Shown one piece after another: positions 1-11,377 of a stretch of 64,000 nt of DNA; position 1 is the stretch's first letter, and each line of letters begins with the position of its first letter. Origin of the DNA: Elephas maximus indicus (taxonomy: Eukaryota > Chordata > Mammalia > Proboscidea > Elephantidae); assembly GCF_024166365.1 (NCBI RefSeq), contig NC_064825.1:101260480-101324479 (forward strand). Direction: 5' to 3'. Under the pieces are notes generated by a model. That model had not been told where the DNA came from. It was given only the letters and a program-made list of their open reading frames with translations, and made no database searches. The translations under genes and the position numbers were made by a program.

Positions 1-9
1 CTGTCCCCA

Positions 10-82
10 ACTTCCTAGCTCTGTGACCCTGATCAGGTTACTTGGCTTCTCTGTTCCTCAGTCTTCTCATCTGTGAAAAATT
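10..82 (+). mobile_element. MIR SINE fragment
   Basis: It has the MIR core order: 'ctagctctgtgaccctg', then a 'ggttacttggcttctctg' block, then 'cctcag' and 'ctcatctgtgaaa'. This is an ancient mammal-wide tRNA-derived SINE in sense orientation. Confidence 0.6.
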
Positions 83-194
83 TGCTTTCCCTGAACTAGG
101 CCTCCCCAGTCCCTTCTGGAAGATCCTAAACAAATCCCTTGCTATATCCGTAAAGCATCTAGGCTTTCATAAGCATCTAGACCTTCAGGTTTCC

Positions 195-470
195 AGGTCT
201 TTCTCTTCATTCAGATCTCTGCTCAGCGTCACCTCCCCAGATAGGCCTTTCTAATAGTGTCCCTCCCCCCTCCCCATTTTATTTGCATCATAACACCAAC
301 ATTTGAAACTGTCTCGTGTATTAATATGTTCACGTGTTTATTTTGTCTCTCCTAGGAGAATGTGAACTCCATGAGATTAGGAACCTGGTGTGTCCTGTTG
401 AGCCCTGGATCGCTAGCGCCCAGAGCAGGGCCTGGCGAACGGTGGGCTTCGCTTCGGGAGCCATGGGATG
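195..470 (+). mobile_element. LINE-2 (L2) 3' end
   Basis: The order of blocks matches the L2 3' region: a 'cacctccccagataggcctt' block, a T-rich 'tgtttattttgtctc' block, 'gaatgtgaactccatgag', and 'gcgcccagagcagggcctgg'. It is ancient and has no coding capacity. Confidence 0.6.
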
Positions 471-1080
471 ATGCCTTCCCTTCCCGCTCCTGGAGGAGCG
501 GCGGCCTCAGCTGTGTGCCGGTGCTGCCCTCTGGTGGCAGTGCCTCCCCCTTGCACCTGGCTGTCTTCCTGCTCTCCAGGGGGCATTTTTTATGGCAACG
601 GGTTTGGTTTGGTTTCTAACCACCTGTCACCAGCCCCCGGAGCTCATCCCTCTGCAACTCTGGGGATGGGGTAAGAGGACTTAGTCTCCCGGGGTCCATC
701 CCACCTGGATTCAGATGAGTGAGGAGCCCTCTCAGGCACCTAGTATTTTTACGGCTAGCTTCACAATTAATAAAGATGAGCATAGTGTCCGCTGTGGGCT
801 CCACCCTGGACAGGATGCCCTCAAGGCAGAAATACAATGCACCAGTCTCTACAAAGTCAAGCGGAGAGATTGAGATAAACCAATTTATCGGTTTAAAGTA
901 AGACTGTGCCGTTTTACAGGTGAAGTCATTGAGGCTCAACCCAGGACAGAAAGGTGAAATTGCCTTGCCCAAAATAATCCTGGAGCAACCCCTCCCCCAG
1001 TCTCCCACCCCTCTCCCACTGATCTGCACAGGGCGGTCGCATTTTATGCAAAGCATGTGTTCCCGAAGACCTTAAATAAT
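471..1080. other. Intergenic sequence, no gene or repeat recognised
   Basis: This is mostly GC-moderate unique sequence. Short ORFs exist on both strands (146 codons at most, minus strand), but none resembles a known protein and none is supported by splice or start context. Confidence 0.4.
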
Positions 1081-1740
1081 TCAAAACGTGCATAATTCCA
1101 GACTAATTTTGTCACAGATATGAATGCAAAGTCGAAAGGGTGCGTTGCGTCAATCTACCGCCATTGTGGCATATTCTTGCTTTAACGCTGCTTTTTATTT
1201 TCCTGGCATTATCTCTAATATTTCACAGCGCGCGCTGTGCTAAATTAACAGCACAGCGTTTCCCGCCGGCGGCTTGGCCGTCTTCATAACGTTTTATCAC
1301 TTCTCACTTCCCTTCCCGTGTTATTGATTTTCAGGTGCTTTTCTTCAGCACCGCCACTTAAAGACCACTTGGATGACATTGTTATTGGATACGGAGAAAA
1401 GATTTAAAGTTATAATAACTGTAAATGTTGAGAAAACGGCACAATGGTCGCCAGACTCTGGCGCAGAAATGAGGAATTCAGTTGCATATAAACAGCGGTA
1501 CTTTTTTTTTACAGGCTCAGACGGCAGGTATTTCTGTGGAATAACTAAAGAGCCATGGCCCTGTGGCAGATTTACAATTCCTAGTTAACAACTCACTTAG
1601 CAACTCCGACTCCAGGAGATGGTGCAATTCTTGACAATGTATTTTAACTGAGGAGACTTGCATTATTGCCATCTCAGTGCATAAACATTTATTACTATTT
1701 TTATACTGCACCTTTTGGAAGCCACATCCTTTAAATTCCC
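1081..1740. promoter_or_regulatory. Candidate conserved non-coding element with palindromic core
   Basis: This repeat-free, AT-rich stretch contains a perfect 16-bp palindrome (CACAGCGCGCGCTGTG, 1224-1239). The right half of that palindrome lies in a 9-bp inverted repeat (CGCTGTGCT at 1233-1241, AGCACAGCG at 1250-1258) around an AAATTAAC spacer. There is no ORF of note. The lack of transposon sequence over about 650 bp, in an otherwise repeat-dense region, and the ordered palindromes suggest an enhancer-like element. That is inference only; conservation cannot be seen from one sequence. Confidence 0.3.
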
Positions 1741-1955
1741 ACAAACCAGGACCTCACCCTGTTTGATCTCCTTTGCTACATCCTGAATCCCAGAAGTGTG
1801 GAAACCTAGGGCCACACCCAGCAATCACACATGTGGCCTTTGGGAATTCCAGCTGCCCACAATCTTGTACAGGTACCCTTTTGGGGGCAGCAGCAGAGGC
1901 CCCCTGCCCAGTCTGGATGGCCCTACCCCCTTCTCAAAGTCAGCTCTTACAGTCT

Positions 1956-2162
1956 GGAGTCCCTGAGTTGGTACAAACGGTTAACAGGCTCGGCTGCTAA
2001 CTGAAAGGTTGGAGGTTGGAATCCACCCAGAGGCACCTTGGAAGAAAGGCCTGGTGACCTATTTCCAAAAAAATCAGCCATTGAAAACCCTATGGAGCAC
2101 AGCACTATTATGACACACATGGGGTCGCAGTGAGTCAAAGTCCACTCCATGGCAATTGGTTT
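1956..2162 (+). mobile_element. AfroSINE, full-length type
   Basis: It starts 'ggagtccctgagttggtac' (tRNA-like A box), has a B-box-like 'ggttggaatccacccag', an internal 'gaagaaaggcctggtgacct' block, and ends in the shared tail 'ggggtcgcagtgagtc'. This long subfamily carries a middle block that shorter copies lack. Confidence 0.85.
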
Positions 2163-2594
2163 CCTTGCAGTCTAGGAAGGGGGCTCCCCTTGGAGATACC
2201 CAGTCTCTTCCCACTCCCACCTCTTCTTCCCTTAGTATTTGGTTCATGTGGTCTATCATTCTGTTCCAGCTGCCCTCCCCTCGCCCGCACCACACCAGGG
2301 AGCCTGCAAGGACTTTAGATCCGTATTGGGGAGTGAGTGGGGCAGGAAGGGAAAGGATGAAGGAAATCTGGGTCTCAGTTTCAAGCATTTATCAGACCAT
2401 CGTACTTTCCACATCTCAAGAACCACATCTCAGCACAATTCCTATGAATTGTCTTCTTCTCCTTCCTCTCCCGGAAATTCCTTCCCAAAAGCCATCTCAG
2501 CTTGGCCTGGGTCTGGCCCCAGAAGAGGAGGGCCAGGCCCTCTGCAGAAGCGGGGTGAGCCAGGGCAGGCTCTGAACTGGCCCCTGGAGTTCTG
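2163..2594. other. Intergenic sequence, nothing recognised
   Basis: The sequence is C/T-rich on the + strand. Overlapping ORFs up to 139 codons are open in several frames, as expected from low stop frequency in such composition, and have no recognisable domains. Confidence 0.4.
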
Positions 2595-2795
2595 TTCTGA
2601 CCCTGCTTCCACATGACCTTAGGCAAACCCCTATCCAAGGAACTTCACCTCTCTCGGCCTCAGTGTCCACCTCTGTAAAATAGGGATAATAACAGCACCT
2701 ACTTCCCAGGGTGACTGCAAGAACGAAATGCAGTCCCCAGGTGATAGGGTACCTGGCACAGGGTGAACGCTCTAGAAATGCTGGTTAGTTCTCGT
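2595..2795 (+). mobile_element. MIR SINE
   Basis: In order it contains 'gaccttaggcaaaccc', 'cacctctctcggcctcagtg', 'cctctgtaaaatagggataa' and 'ggtacctggcacagg', which is the MIR body in sense orientation. Confidence 0.75.
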
Positions 2796-3542
2796 TGCAA
2801 TTAGGAAGGTGAATGAATCAGGCAAACATTTACTGACAGCCTGGGATGGTGAGGGTCTGGGAACTCCACACCTCACCCCCTGGACAGCCCTTCCTCCACC
2901 TGGGTTCAAATGCTCACATCTTTCAATACCAGGCTTATGGGTCATTATGTCCAAGATGAAAGGGACCACCTCTATTAGGGCCCAAGGCACTTCCCACCCT
3001 GGGTGGTGGTCAGAGGTTGGGGGCGGGGATTGCTCATCCTAGGGGGCTGTGGCAGGTCCCAGCCCAAACATCTGTCCAGTCCTCTCAGCCTCTGGGCCTC
3101 TCTTGGACCTGAAGGTGGGATGTTAGCTTAGCAGCCATTCAGGCCAGTCACTCCCCACCCTGAGTGTGATCTCTCCACTAGCCTGAGAGCAAGATCCATG
3201 ATGTGTTCATGGAACATTGAGGAATCCATATGTTTGTTGAGTGACTAAACGAATAAATGCAGAACTTGGGGACACCAAGATCTAAATAAAGCATTCTCAA
3301 AGTTAAGCCTCTCAGCCTACTTGGCTTTGCAACTGCCCTTCCTTGTCCTTACACCACCCCAATAATAAGACCACCTTCTAAGCCAGTCAGACCCTCAGCA
3401 TGGCCCGAAGAAATGATCAAGAAGGTTGACAATATGTCCACTCACTGGTTCGTTGGTTGGTTTTTTCAGTGTAATTGGTAATTATTATACACCATGGTGG
3501 TAATAAAAATAATAACAGCCAATATTTATTCAATGCCTATTA
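2796..3542. other. Intergenic sequence with a weak L2-like end
   Basis: No gene is seen. Around 3175-3265 a 'tgtttgttgagtgactaaacg' type ending followed by 'aataaatgc' resembles the 3' terminus of L2. The rest is unassigned. Confidence 0.35.
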
Positions 3543-3652
3543 TAAGGTCAGCAGTTCAAATCCACCAGCCACTCCTTGGAAACCCTGTGGGGCAGCTCTA
3601 CTCTGTCCTATAGGGTCACTATGGGTGAGAATTGGCTCAATGGCAATGGGTA
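3543..3652 (+). mobile_element. AfroSINE, 5'-truncated
   Basis: It begins within the B-box region ('ggtcagcagttcaaatccac') and runs through 'actccttggaaaccctg' to 'tagggtcactatgggtga'. The tRNA-like head is missing. Confidence 0.8.
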
Positions 3653-3664
3653 TTATATGGCTGG

Positions 3665-3812
3665 CTCTGGGCTCTGGGCTCTCACATGAGTTATCTCATT
3701 TAATCCTTAAAATAATCCACGAGGTAGGTTCTATTATTTGTCCCCACTTTTCAAGCCAGGAAATGAGACTTATAGAAGTTAAATTTGTCCAAGGTCACAT
3801 AGCAAGTTAGGG
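3665..3812 (-). mobile_element. MIR SINE
   Basis: This is the antisense MIR signature: 'atctcatttaatccttaaa', a degenerate 'ttttcaagccaggaaatgag' block, and 'gtccaaggtcacatagcaag'. Confidence 0.75.
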
Positions 3813-5559
3813 ACAGAATTTGGGGACTTTTTATGCAATAGATTTGCAATATTTTTGCATATTTGTAGTCCTCCTTCAGGCTTTGGGTTTTTTTTTTTTT
3901 TTATGTCCTAATGGGTTTGGGTAATCTATTTTCAGTCTGTTATGCCTGCTTTGTTTGTTTGGCAATGTTTCTGTGAACTGTCAATTTTGCCTTCCTCTCT
4001 AAGAGAGTAGAAATATTCCGTGGGATTTATGAAAACATAGCTAAATAGGTAAAGTGGACATGGATGACTGAAAATGAATTTTTAAAATGAAACAACCTAG
4101 AAAGCAGACAAAATTGCTTTCAAAATTCATAAGAAAGTTGCAAAATCTCCCCAGGGTACAATGACCTTATCAAGCCGTGAACTAATGGCTATAACCGTTC
4201 CTTTTCAACCAAATTCCTTTCCGTTGATTCACTGGGAACCAGGAGAAACTTTGATATTTGTAATAGCATTGCCAAACAAACACATAATTGCTGGAAAATC
4301 GTTTAGAAATTAACAGGTCAAAAGTCTGGAGGTGGTGGCAGAGAGTAGTGGCATACCAATAAAAACTAAAATGAACTCTAGAAGTTATAGGGCCACCCAT
4401 GGTATGTAAAAATTCATAAGACTTGACTTAAAAGCTAGCAAGCCATCCAAAGTACAATTGGTCCCCATTCACCTGAAGCAACAGAAGAAGAAGGAGAGTC
4501 AGGAATTGGAGAAGGAAATTGAATGTATATCTGATCGCCTCTATGAACACCTTCCTCCTTTGCCATGAGACCCGAAGTGGTTGATGCCCAGCTACCATTA
4601 GTGAACGCTCTGCTCAAACAGTCTATAGCAGAATCATAATCAAAAGGGGGAGAAATGTAGAACAGAATTTCAAACACTCAATGGAATCCAGACTTCTAGA
4701 ATCATTGAGGCTGGATGAGTCAGGGTTGGCTCAATGGCACCTTTTTTTTTTTTTTTAATTCTAGGACGTAAGCAGTTGTATCTCATTGTTCAACCAAATT
4801 GTTTTTTATCAAGCAGTCTGCTTCCTTCTCCACATGAAATGTGTGCACACATGTATATTTGCATGCATTCACACAAATGCACACATATATACAAACACAT
4901 ACACGTGCCACTCCTGCCACCTCCTGTGCCATGAAGAATGTCCTGGATGAGGAAACGAGGGCTGGGGTGTGACTCCTGCTCAGGCACTGCTTACCCTGAG
5001 CTGGCCACTTCACCCCTCAAATTCTGTTTTGCCAATGAGATGTAAAAACAGCAATCCTCACCCTGCCGGCCTCTTCACCCTGGATCATATGTACCCATTT
5101 GTGAAGTACTGAACAGATGCAAATTACTTCAGAAACACGGAATACCTTAATGCCTCCAAGGAGTTTTGGGCAAAGCTGAGGGCAAACTGATCCTTATCAT
5201 CATAGGATAAACTTCCGGAATGAACATCATAGAATGAGCTTTCTATCCCAAAAAAACCTAAGTGTTCTTAACTTTTAACTTTCTAAAACATTAGAAATCA
5301 AGAACTTCTGGCTTTGGCAATGAGGGAATAAGATGGTCCAGAATAAACTCCCTTCCGTAAATGCCTAGAACACCAGGCAAAATATAGAAAGCAACTATTT
5401 TCAAATTTTGGGGCAACTGGGAACTCGGGCTGTTATTTCTGGAAAAAGGGGGAAAAATTGAGGTGTGTCCTAAGTTTTTTGTCTGGCAGTAATACCTGGA
5501 GTGTGGGCAAGAACGGAAAACCCCAACAGCACCTGAAGTCTCACTAAGTAGAGATTTTT
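3813..5559. other. Intergenic sequence, mostly unassigned
   Basis: AT-rich sequence with poly-T runs near 3888 and 4741 and a CA/TG-rich low-complexity patch at about 4845-4905. A degraded MIR-like block may lie at 4970-5075. The stretch 5290-5560 may belong to the 5' part of an old L1 that continues downstream. No gene is supported. Confidence 0.35.
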
Positions 5560-6009
5560 GACCCGTACTTCTCACCACATACAAAATTAGCTCAAAAAGG
5601 ATCATAGAACTAAATGGAAAACCTAAAATCATAAAATACTAAGAGAAAATGTTTGTCATCTTGGGTTAGGCAAAACAATTTTTAAATAGAATATAAAAGC
5701 AATATTATAAAATAAAAAATTGATAAATTGAACTGTCAAAATTTAAACCATCTGCCCTTCTAAAGATACTGTTAAGAGAATGGAAAGACAAGCCACAGCC
5801 TGGGAGAAAATACCTGCTATGCATATATCTGGTAAAGGACTTATATCTAGATATATAAAGAGTTCTCAGAACTCAATAATAAAAAACAAACAATCCCATT
5901 AAAAAGGGCAAAAAGTTAGAACAGTCACTTCACCAAAGAAGAAATATGAATGGCACATAAACACATGAAAAGACAAAATCATTGCTATTAGTTGAGACCA
6001 CAATAAGAT

Positions 6010-6210
6010 ACCTTGGTGGCACAACAGTTAAGCACTCGGCTACTAACCTAAAGGTGGACGATTTGAACCCACTCAGTGACTCAACCAGAGAAAGAGCTGG
6101 CAATCTGCTCACGTAAAGATTACAGCCTAGAAAACCATACGCGGCATTCTACTTTGTCACATGGGGTTGCTAAGAGTTAGAATCGACTCAGCTGCATCCA
6201 ACAACACACA
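6010..6210 (+). mobile_element. AfroSINE in old L1
   Basis: It starts 'ccttggtggcacaacagtta', has the tRNA-like head, and ends in 'ggggttgctaagagttagaa' plus an ACAACACACA tail. Confidence 0.85.
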
Positions 6211-6378
6211 TTAATTAGGATGGCTCCATTTTTTAAATTGACAATACCAAGTAGTGGCGAGGATGCACAACTGAAACTCTCATACGCTGCAGGTGAGAAT
6301 GCAAAATGGTACAGTCGTTTTGGAAAACAGGCAATTTCCTATAAAGCTAAACATACACTTACCATAAGACCCAACAAT

Positions 6379-6602
6379 GCTGTTGTTGTTAGTTGCTGTC
6401 AAGTAGATTTCAACTCACAGTAACGCCATGTGTTACCCAGTAGAATTGCTCCATAGGGAGCAATTGCTCCGTTTCTTGGCTGCAATCTTCACAGAGGCAG
6501 ATTGCAAGGCCTGTTCTTCAGCTATACCACTGGATGGGTTCAAACCATCAGTCTTTAGGTTAACCGACTAGCACAAACTATTTGCACCACCTAGCCGCCT
6601 TC
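6379..6602 (-). mobile_element. AfroSINE in old L1, with target-site duplication
   Basis: This antisense copy starts with its tail 'gctgttgttgttagttgctg' and ends at the head 'ttgcaccacctagccgcc'. It is flanked by the direct repeat CCAACAAT in the host L1. Confidence 0.85.
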
Positions 6603-6626
6603 CAACAATCTTACCCCTAGGTATTT

Positions 6627-6780
6627 GCTGTTGTTGTTATTAGGTGCCACCAAGTCGTGTCCAACTCATAGCAACCCTATGTACAACAGAATGAAACACT
6701 GCCCGGCCCTGTGCCATCCTCACAATCCGTGTTATGCTTGAGCCCATGATTGCAGCCACCGTGTCAATCCATCTCGTTGC
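6627..6780 (-). mobile_element. RTE LINE 3' end, with target-site duplication
   Basis: The minus strand encodes the RTE ORF C-terminus (WIDTVAAIMGSS...VVHRVAMSW) followed by the family tail (CAA)n. The direct repeat GGTATTT flanks it. It is a severely 5'-truncated insertion of about 150 bp. Confidence 0.85.
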
Positions 6781-7106
6781 GGTATTTACCCAAGAGAAAT
6801 GAAAACAGATGTCCAAAACAACCTGTATACAAATGTTTACAGCAACTTTATTCATAGTCACGCAAAACTGGAAATAACCCAAAAGTCCATCAACTGCTGA
6901 CTGGTTAGACAAACCGTGGTACGTGATAAAAGGAACAAACTACAGTACTGAGCCATGCAACCACACGGATGAATCTCAGAAGTGTTATGCTAAGTGAAAG
7001 AAGTCAGACACAAAAGGTTATATACTGTACGATTCCATTTGTAAGACATTCTGGAAAAGGCAAAACTATAGGAACAGGAATCAGTTCACTGATGGCCAGA
7101 GGGAAC

Positions 7107-8285
7107 TTTTTTTTTTTTTTTTTTTGCTTTAGATGAAGGTTTACAGAGCAAACTAGTTTTTCACTAAACACTTATTATACATATTGTTTTGTGACAGTGG
7201 TTGCCAACTCCATGACATGTCAACACTCTTCCTTTCTTGACCTTTACCTACTTTCCTGTCCTCTCCTGCCTTCTTGTCCTTGCCCCAGGGCTGGTGTGCC
7301 CATTTAGTCTCATTTTGTTTTATGGGCCTGTCTAATCTTTGGCTGAAAGGTGAACTTCAAGAGTGACTTCATTACTGAGCTATAAGGATGTCTGGGGGCC
7401 ATACTCTCAGGGTTTTTCCAGTCTCTGTCAGACCAGTAAGTCTGGTCTTTTTTGTGAGTTAGAATTTTTTCTACTTTTTTCTCCAGCTCTGTCTGGAACC
7501 CTCTATCGGGATCCCTGTCAGAGCAGTTGGTGGTGGTAGCTGGGCACCATCTAGTTGCATTGGATTCAGTCTGGTGGAGGCTGTTGTAGTTGTGGTCCAT
7601 TAATCCTCTGGACTAATCTTTGGTTTCCTTCATTCTCCCTTGCTCCAGACCGGATGAGGCCAGTGGAGTATCTTAGACGGCTGCTCACAAGCTTTTAAAA
7701 CCCCAGACACTACTCACCAAAGTAGAATGTAGAACATTTTCTTTCTAAACTATGTTACGCCCATTGAGCTAGATGTTCCCCGAGATCATGGTCCCCACAG
7801 CCCTCAACCCAGTAATGCCATCCCTCAGGGAGTTTAGATGTGCCTATGGAGCTTCCAAGACCTTGCCTTGGACAAGTTGTACTGGCTTCCCCAGTATTGT
7901 GTACTATCTTACTGGGTAAGTTTTTTTCTTTTTTTAAATATAATTTTCTACATTGTATTGTTTGTTAAGTTTCCATATCAGGATTATTATGACCTCGTAA
8001 GAACAGTTAGGATGATTTCCTTCTCTCTAGAAAAAAAAAAAAAAAAAAATTTTTTTTTATCCTCTGGAACTTTTAAAACATTGCACCAGTTACCCATCCT
8101 TTAAGAGTTTAAAATTACTCATTTGAAAAACCAGTCAGATTTTGCACAACTTTAGAGAGAAGCCTCTTAATAACTTTCCAAGTTTTTTTCCTCAATTTTT
8201 GTTCTTTTTGATCAGTTCTTCATTAAAAAAAGAAAACACTAGTTTCTCTCCACAGTTTTTTTCCATATTAAATACCTATATTCCT
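7107..8285 (-). mobile_element. L1 3' end, copy A
   Basis: It starts with a poly-T run (the antisense poly-A tail), then the L1 3'UTR also seen at 8286 and 16893 ('gctttagatgaaggtttaca', 'cagggctggtgtgcccattt'). The 3'UTR match is clear to about 7918. The AT-rich remainder (7919-8285) is assigned to the same copy with less certainty. Confidence 0.65.
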
Positions 8286-8932
8286 TTTTTATTTTTTTAT
8301 TGTACTTTAGATGAAGATTTATAGAACAAACTAGCTTCTCATTAAACAGTACACATATTGTTTTATGACATTGGTTAACAACTCCACGACATGACAACAA
8401 TCTCCCTTCTCAACCTTGGGTTTCCAGCTTTCCTGTCCCCTCCTGCCTTCTAGTCTTTGCCCCAGGGCTGGTGTGCCCCTTTAGTCTCATTTTGTTTTAC
8501 GGACCTGTCTAATCTTTGGCTGAAGTTTGAACCTCAGGAGTGACTTTATTACTGAGCTAAAAGGGTGTCTGGGGGCCATACTCTCAGGGTTTCTCCAGCC
8601 TCTGTCAGGCCAGTAAGACTGGTCTTTTTTTGTGAGTTAGAATTTTGTTCTACGTTTTTCTTCAGCTCTGTCTGGGACCCTCTATTGTGATCCCTGTCCG
8701 AGCAGTCAGTGGTCATAGGTGGGCACCATCTAGTTGTACCAGACTCAGTCCGGTGGAGGCTGTAGCAGTTGTGGTCCATTAGTCCTTTGGATTAATCTTT
8801 CACTTGTATCTTTAGTTTTCTTCCTTCTCCCTTGCTCCCGAAGGGGTGAGACCAGTGGAGTATCTTAGATGGTCGCTCACTGGCTTTTAAGACCTCAGAC
8901 GCTACTCACCAAAGTAGAATGTAGAACATTTT
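8286..8932 (-). mobile_element. L1 3' end, copy B
   Basis: It begins with T-rich sequence, then the same 3'UTR as copy A. The host L1 reads AGAGGGAAC before copy A and AGAGGAAAC after copy B. The simplest reading is that B inserted first and A later inserted into B's poly-A tail. Confidence 0.75.
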
Positions 8933-9058
8933 CAGAGGAAACATTTTTGGGTGATAGAACTGTTCTGTATCTTGACTGTGGTGGTGGTCACCCAAGCATG
9001 TATATTTGTCAAAACTCAGAACTGTACACCTAAAAAGGGTAAGTTTTACTGTATGTAA

Positions 9059-9225
9059 TAAAAACCAAAAACCAAACCCATTGCCGTCAAGTTGATTCCA
9101 ACTCATAGTGACCCTAGAGGACAGAGTAGAACTGCCCCATAGGGTTTCCAAGAAGCACCTGGTGGATTCGATCTGACGACTTTTTGGTTAGCAGCCGTAG
9201 CTCTTAACCACTACGCCACCAGGGT
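9059..9225 (-). mobile_element. AfroSINE in old L1, with target-site duplication
   Basis: Antisense short-type AfroSINE from 'aaccaaacccattgccgtca' to 'ctacgccaccagggt'. It is flanked by GTATGTAAT on both sides. Confidence 0.9.
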
Positions 9226-9262
9226 ATGTAATGTATACCTCAATAAACCTAAGTTTAAGGAA

Positions 9263-10130
9263 AATCGACATTATATGCAGGAATACTACTTTCTCAGTAC
9301 AGTCAGCAGCTACATTTCTCTCACAACCATATACTGCATATTTGTGATACTAGACAGTCATTTTCACATGAGGTTAGTGGAAGAGCAAGATATTTGAATG
9401 ACATCTCTTTTTTTTTTTTTTTTTAACCACCTTCTTTTTTCCTTCATACTTTTATATTCTTCATCATGTCGGAATGGAAGTTAATTCATCATGGATTTTG
9501 TTGTACTTGATATCAGAATTTCCCTTCCTTGTGCAAAAGTGAAGTAGAAAACAGATATTTTGCTTTTAAGAGATCTCACAAGATATGAAGAATTCCCAAA
9601 TTTGACATTTTCTTGAAAGACTAATGGTCTAAATGGAATTAAATAACTACGAACTAAATGCAGTTCTTAAAAGTTACCTCATATAACGTTAAAAATGCTA
9701 TCCTGCCGAACAATTCTAAAAAGTTTGGAACTGTAGAAGATACTTGAATTTCTATTATTTTGCCTAGTATTCTTATTTAAATTTGTATGAACATCTGCTG
9801 GTTTCAAAAGAATAGGAAGTTCTTCCTAAAGGTATCTAGCTAACACACCCTCTCTTAATAGTCACATGAACTATCACTCTATTTTCCTATTTATTTAAAT
9901 ATTTGAAACTTCCTAACAATTACATTTGCACATGATATTAACAGCTTTCACAATTATTAATTATTGTGCCTGAAATAATAAGTATATGTGTATTCATCAA
10001 CTGATTGGAATAATTTCACTGTATAAAGCACAAAAGGAGATTTTTCAGTTCAAGTTACTTCTTAAATGCTTACCTATGTTTTTATGTTTGAAAACAAATG
10101 TTCAAATGTTAATGAATTCAGATGATGGGC
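9263..10130. other. AT-rich intergenic sequence
   Basis: No gene or confidently recognised repeat. There is a poly-T run at about 9409-9424. Old LINE remnants may be present but are not readable by eye. Confidence 0.4.
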
Positions 10131-10649
10131 TGTCTCAGTCATCTAGTGCTGCTGTAACAGAAATACCCCAAGTAGATGGCTTTAACAAAGAGAAGTTTAT
10201 TCTCTCACAGTCCAGTAGGCTAGAAGTCCGAATTCAGGGCACCGGCTCCAGGGGAAGGCTTTTTCTCTCTGTAGGCTCTGAAGGAGTGTCCTTGTGATGC
10301 ATCAGTCTTCCCTTGGTCTGGGAGCATCTCAGCTCAGGAACCTCAGATCCAAAGGACACGCTCTGCTCCCAGTGCTACATTCTTGGTGATATGAGTCCCC
10401 CCGTGTCTCTCTGCTCACTTCTCTTTTATATCTCAATAGAGACTGGCTTAAGACACCATATAATCTTGTAGACTTCATCACTATAACTGCCATTAATCCA
10501 TCTTATTGCATCATAGTGATGGGATTTACAGCATCTAGGGAAATCACATCAGAAGATGAAATGGTAGACAATCATACAAGGGAATCACGACCTAGCCAAG
10601 TTAACAGATATTTTTTTTTGGGGGGGGGGGCATAATTCAATCCACGACA
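10131..10649 (-). mobile_element. Fossil solo LTR, MaLR-like (ERVL-MaLR), lineage-specific
   Basis: This LTR-sized unit starts TGTC and ends GACA, and contains the antisense 3'-end blocks common to the MaLR group ('aacagaaat', 'ggctttaac', 'agtttattctctcacag'). The same family recurs at 15450-15966 and, in part, at 29055 and 49851. No internal region is attached. It is probably tens of millions of years old. Confidence 0.65.
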
Positions 10650-10802
10650 CTGGCCTTGTTTGTATTCCTGATGTAATTATATTGGTTAAATAGTTAAATA
10701 TGAAGATCCCTTCCTGATCACAGGATCATCTTGCACAACTTTAGGGATGTCAGAAATGACACCAAAATAGGCATTCAACTCTACGACCTTCTGAAGGCTG
10801 AA

Positions 10803-11010
10803 CCAGCCAGTTGCCGTCAAGTCAATTCCAACTCGTGGTGACCCCACGTGTGTCAGAGTAGAACTGTGCTCCAAAGGGTTTTCCGTGGATTACATTTTGG
10901 AAGTAGAAGGCCAGGCCTTTCTTCTGAGGCACCTTTGGGTGAACTCAAACCTCCGACTTTTTGTTTAGTAGCCAACCACATTAACCGTTTGTATCACCCA
11001 GGGACTCCTC
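10803..11010 (-). mobile_element. AfroSINE, full-length type, with target-site duplication
   Basis: Antisense copy from 'agttgccgtcaagtcaattc' to 'tatcacccagggactcctcc'. The direct repeat AAGGCTGAA lies on both sides. Confidence 0.88.
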
Positions 11011-11189
11011 CAAAGGCTGAAGCTCAGGTTAAATAGAAGAGTTTGGCTGAGTTGGAAGGTTGAAACCAAACTTCAGTGCATACTGACTTTCAATGATTCA
11101 CATCAAGTTTGGGATTTCTTTTACAGGGAGTTAGCAGGGTAGTCAGCTCTCCAGCATACCAGGTATAGCCACAACCCAGCTGTATATTT

Positions 11190-11340
11190 ACTCAGTAAAC
11201 AAACCTTTATTGAGCACCTACTACATGCCAAGTTCTGTGCTAGGCACCAGAGATCCAGGGATGAACAAGACAAAGTCTTGTTTGAGAGAGACAGGTGGCC
11301 AGTGAGCAACATTACAGAGTGTGCGGTAAATGTGATTGCG
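11190..11340 (-). mobile_element. L2 fragment
   Basis: Antisense L2 signature: 'cctttattgagcacctacta', 'gtgctaggcaccagagat', 'gatgaacaagacaaag'. Confidence 0.6.
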
Positions 11341-11377
11341 TTAATGGCCCCAGTTATTGACTTAGCTGTGTCCACAC

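Larger units (their letters stand above)
5560..9262 (+). mobile_element. Ancient L1 3' end, split by later insertions
   Basis: The sense ORF2 C-terminal region of an old L1 is legible, with a 'tagctcaaaaaggatcatag' block near the start and 'gcaactttattcatag' and 'tatactgtacgattccattt' blocks further on. It ends in a typical L1M tail with 'acctcaataaacctaag'. The copy is cut into pieces by AfroSINEs (6010-6210, 6379-6602, 9059-9225), an RTE end (6627-6780) and two younger L1 ends (7107-8932). Several of these carry target-site duplications, so the old L1 was the landing pad. Confidence 0.75.

Noticed and set aside
4846-4910. Z-DNA-forming CA/TG microsatellite
   Set aside because: The stretch is CA/TG-rich but interrupted every few bases, so it is not a pure alternating tract.
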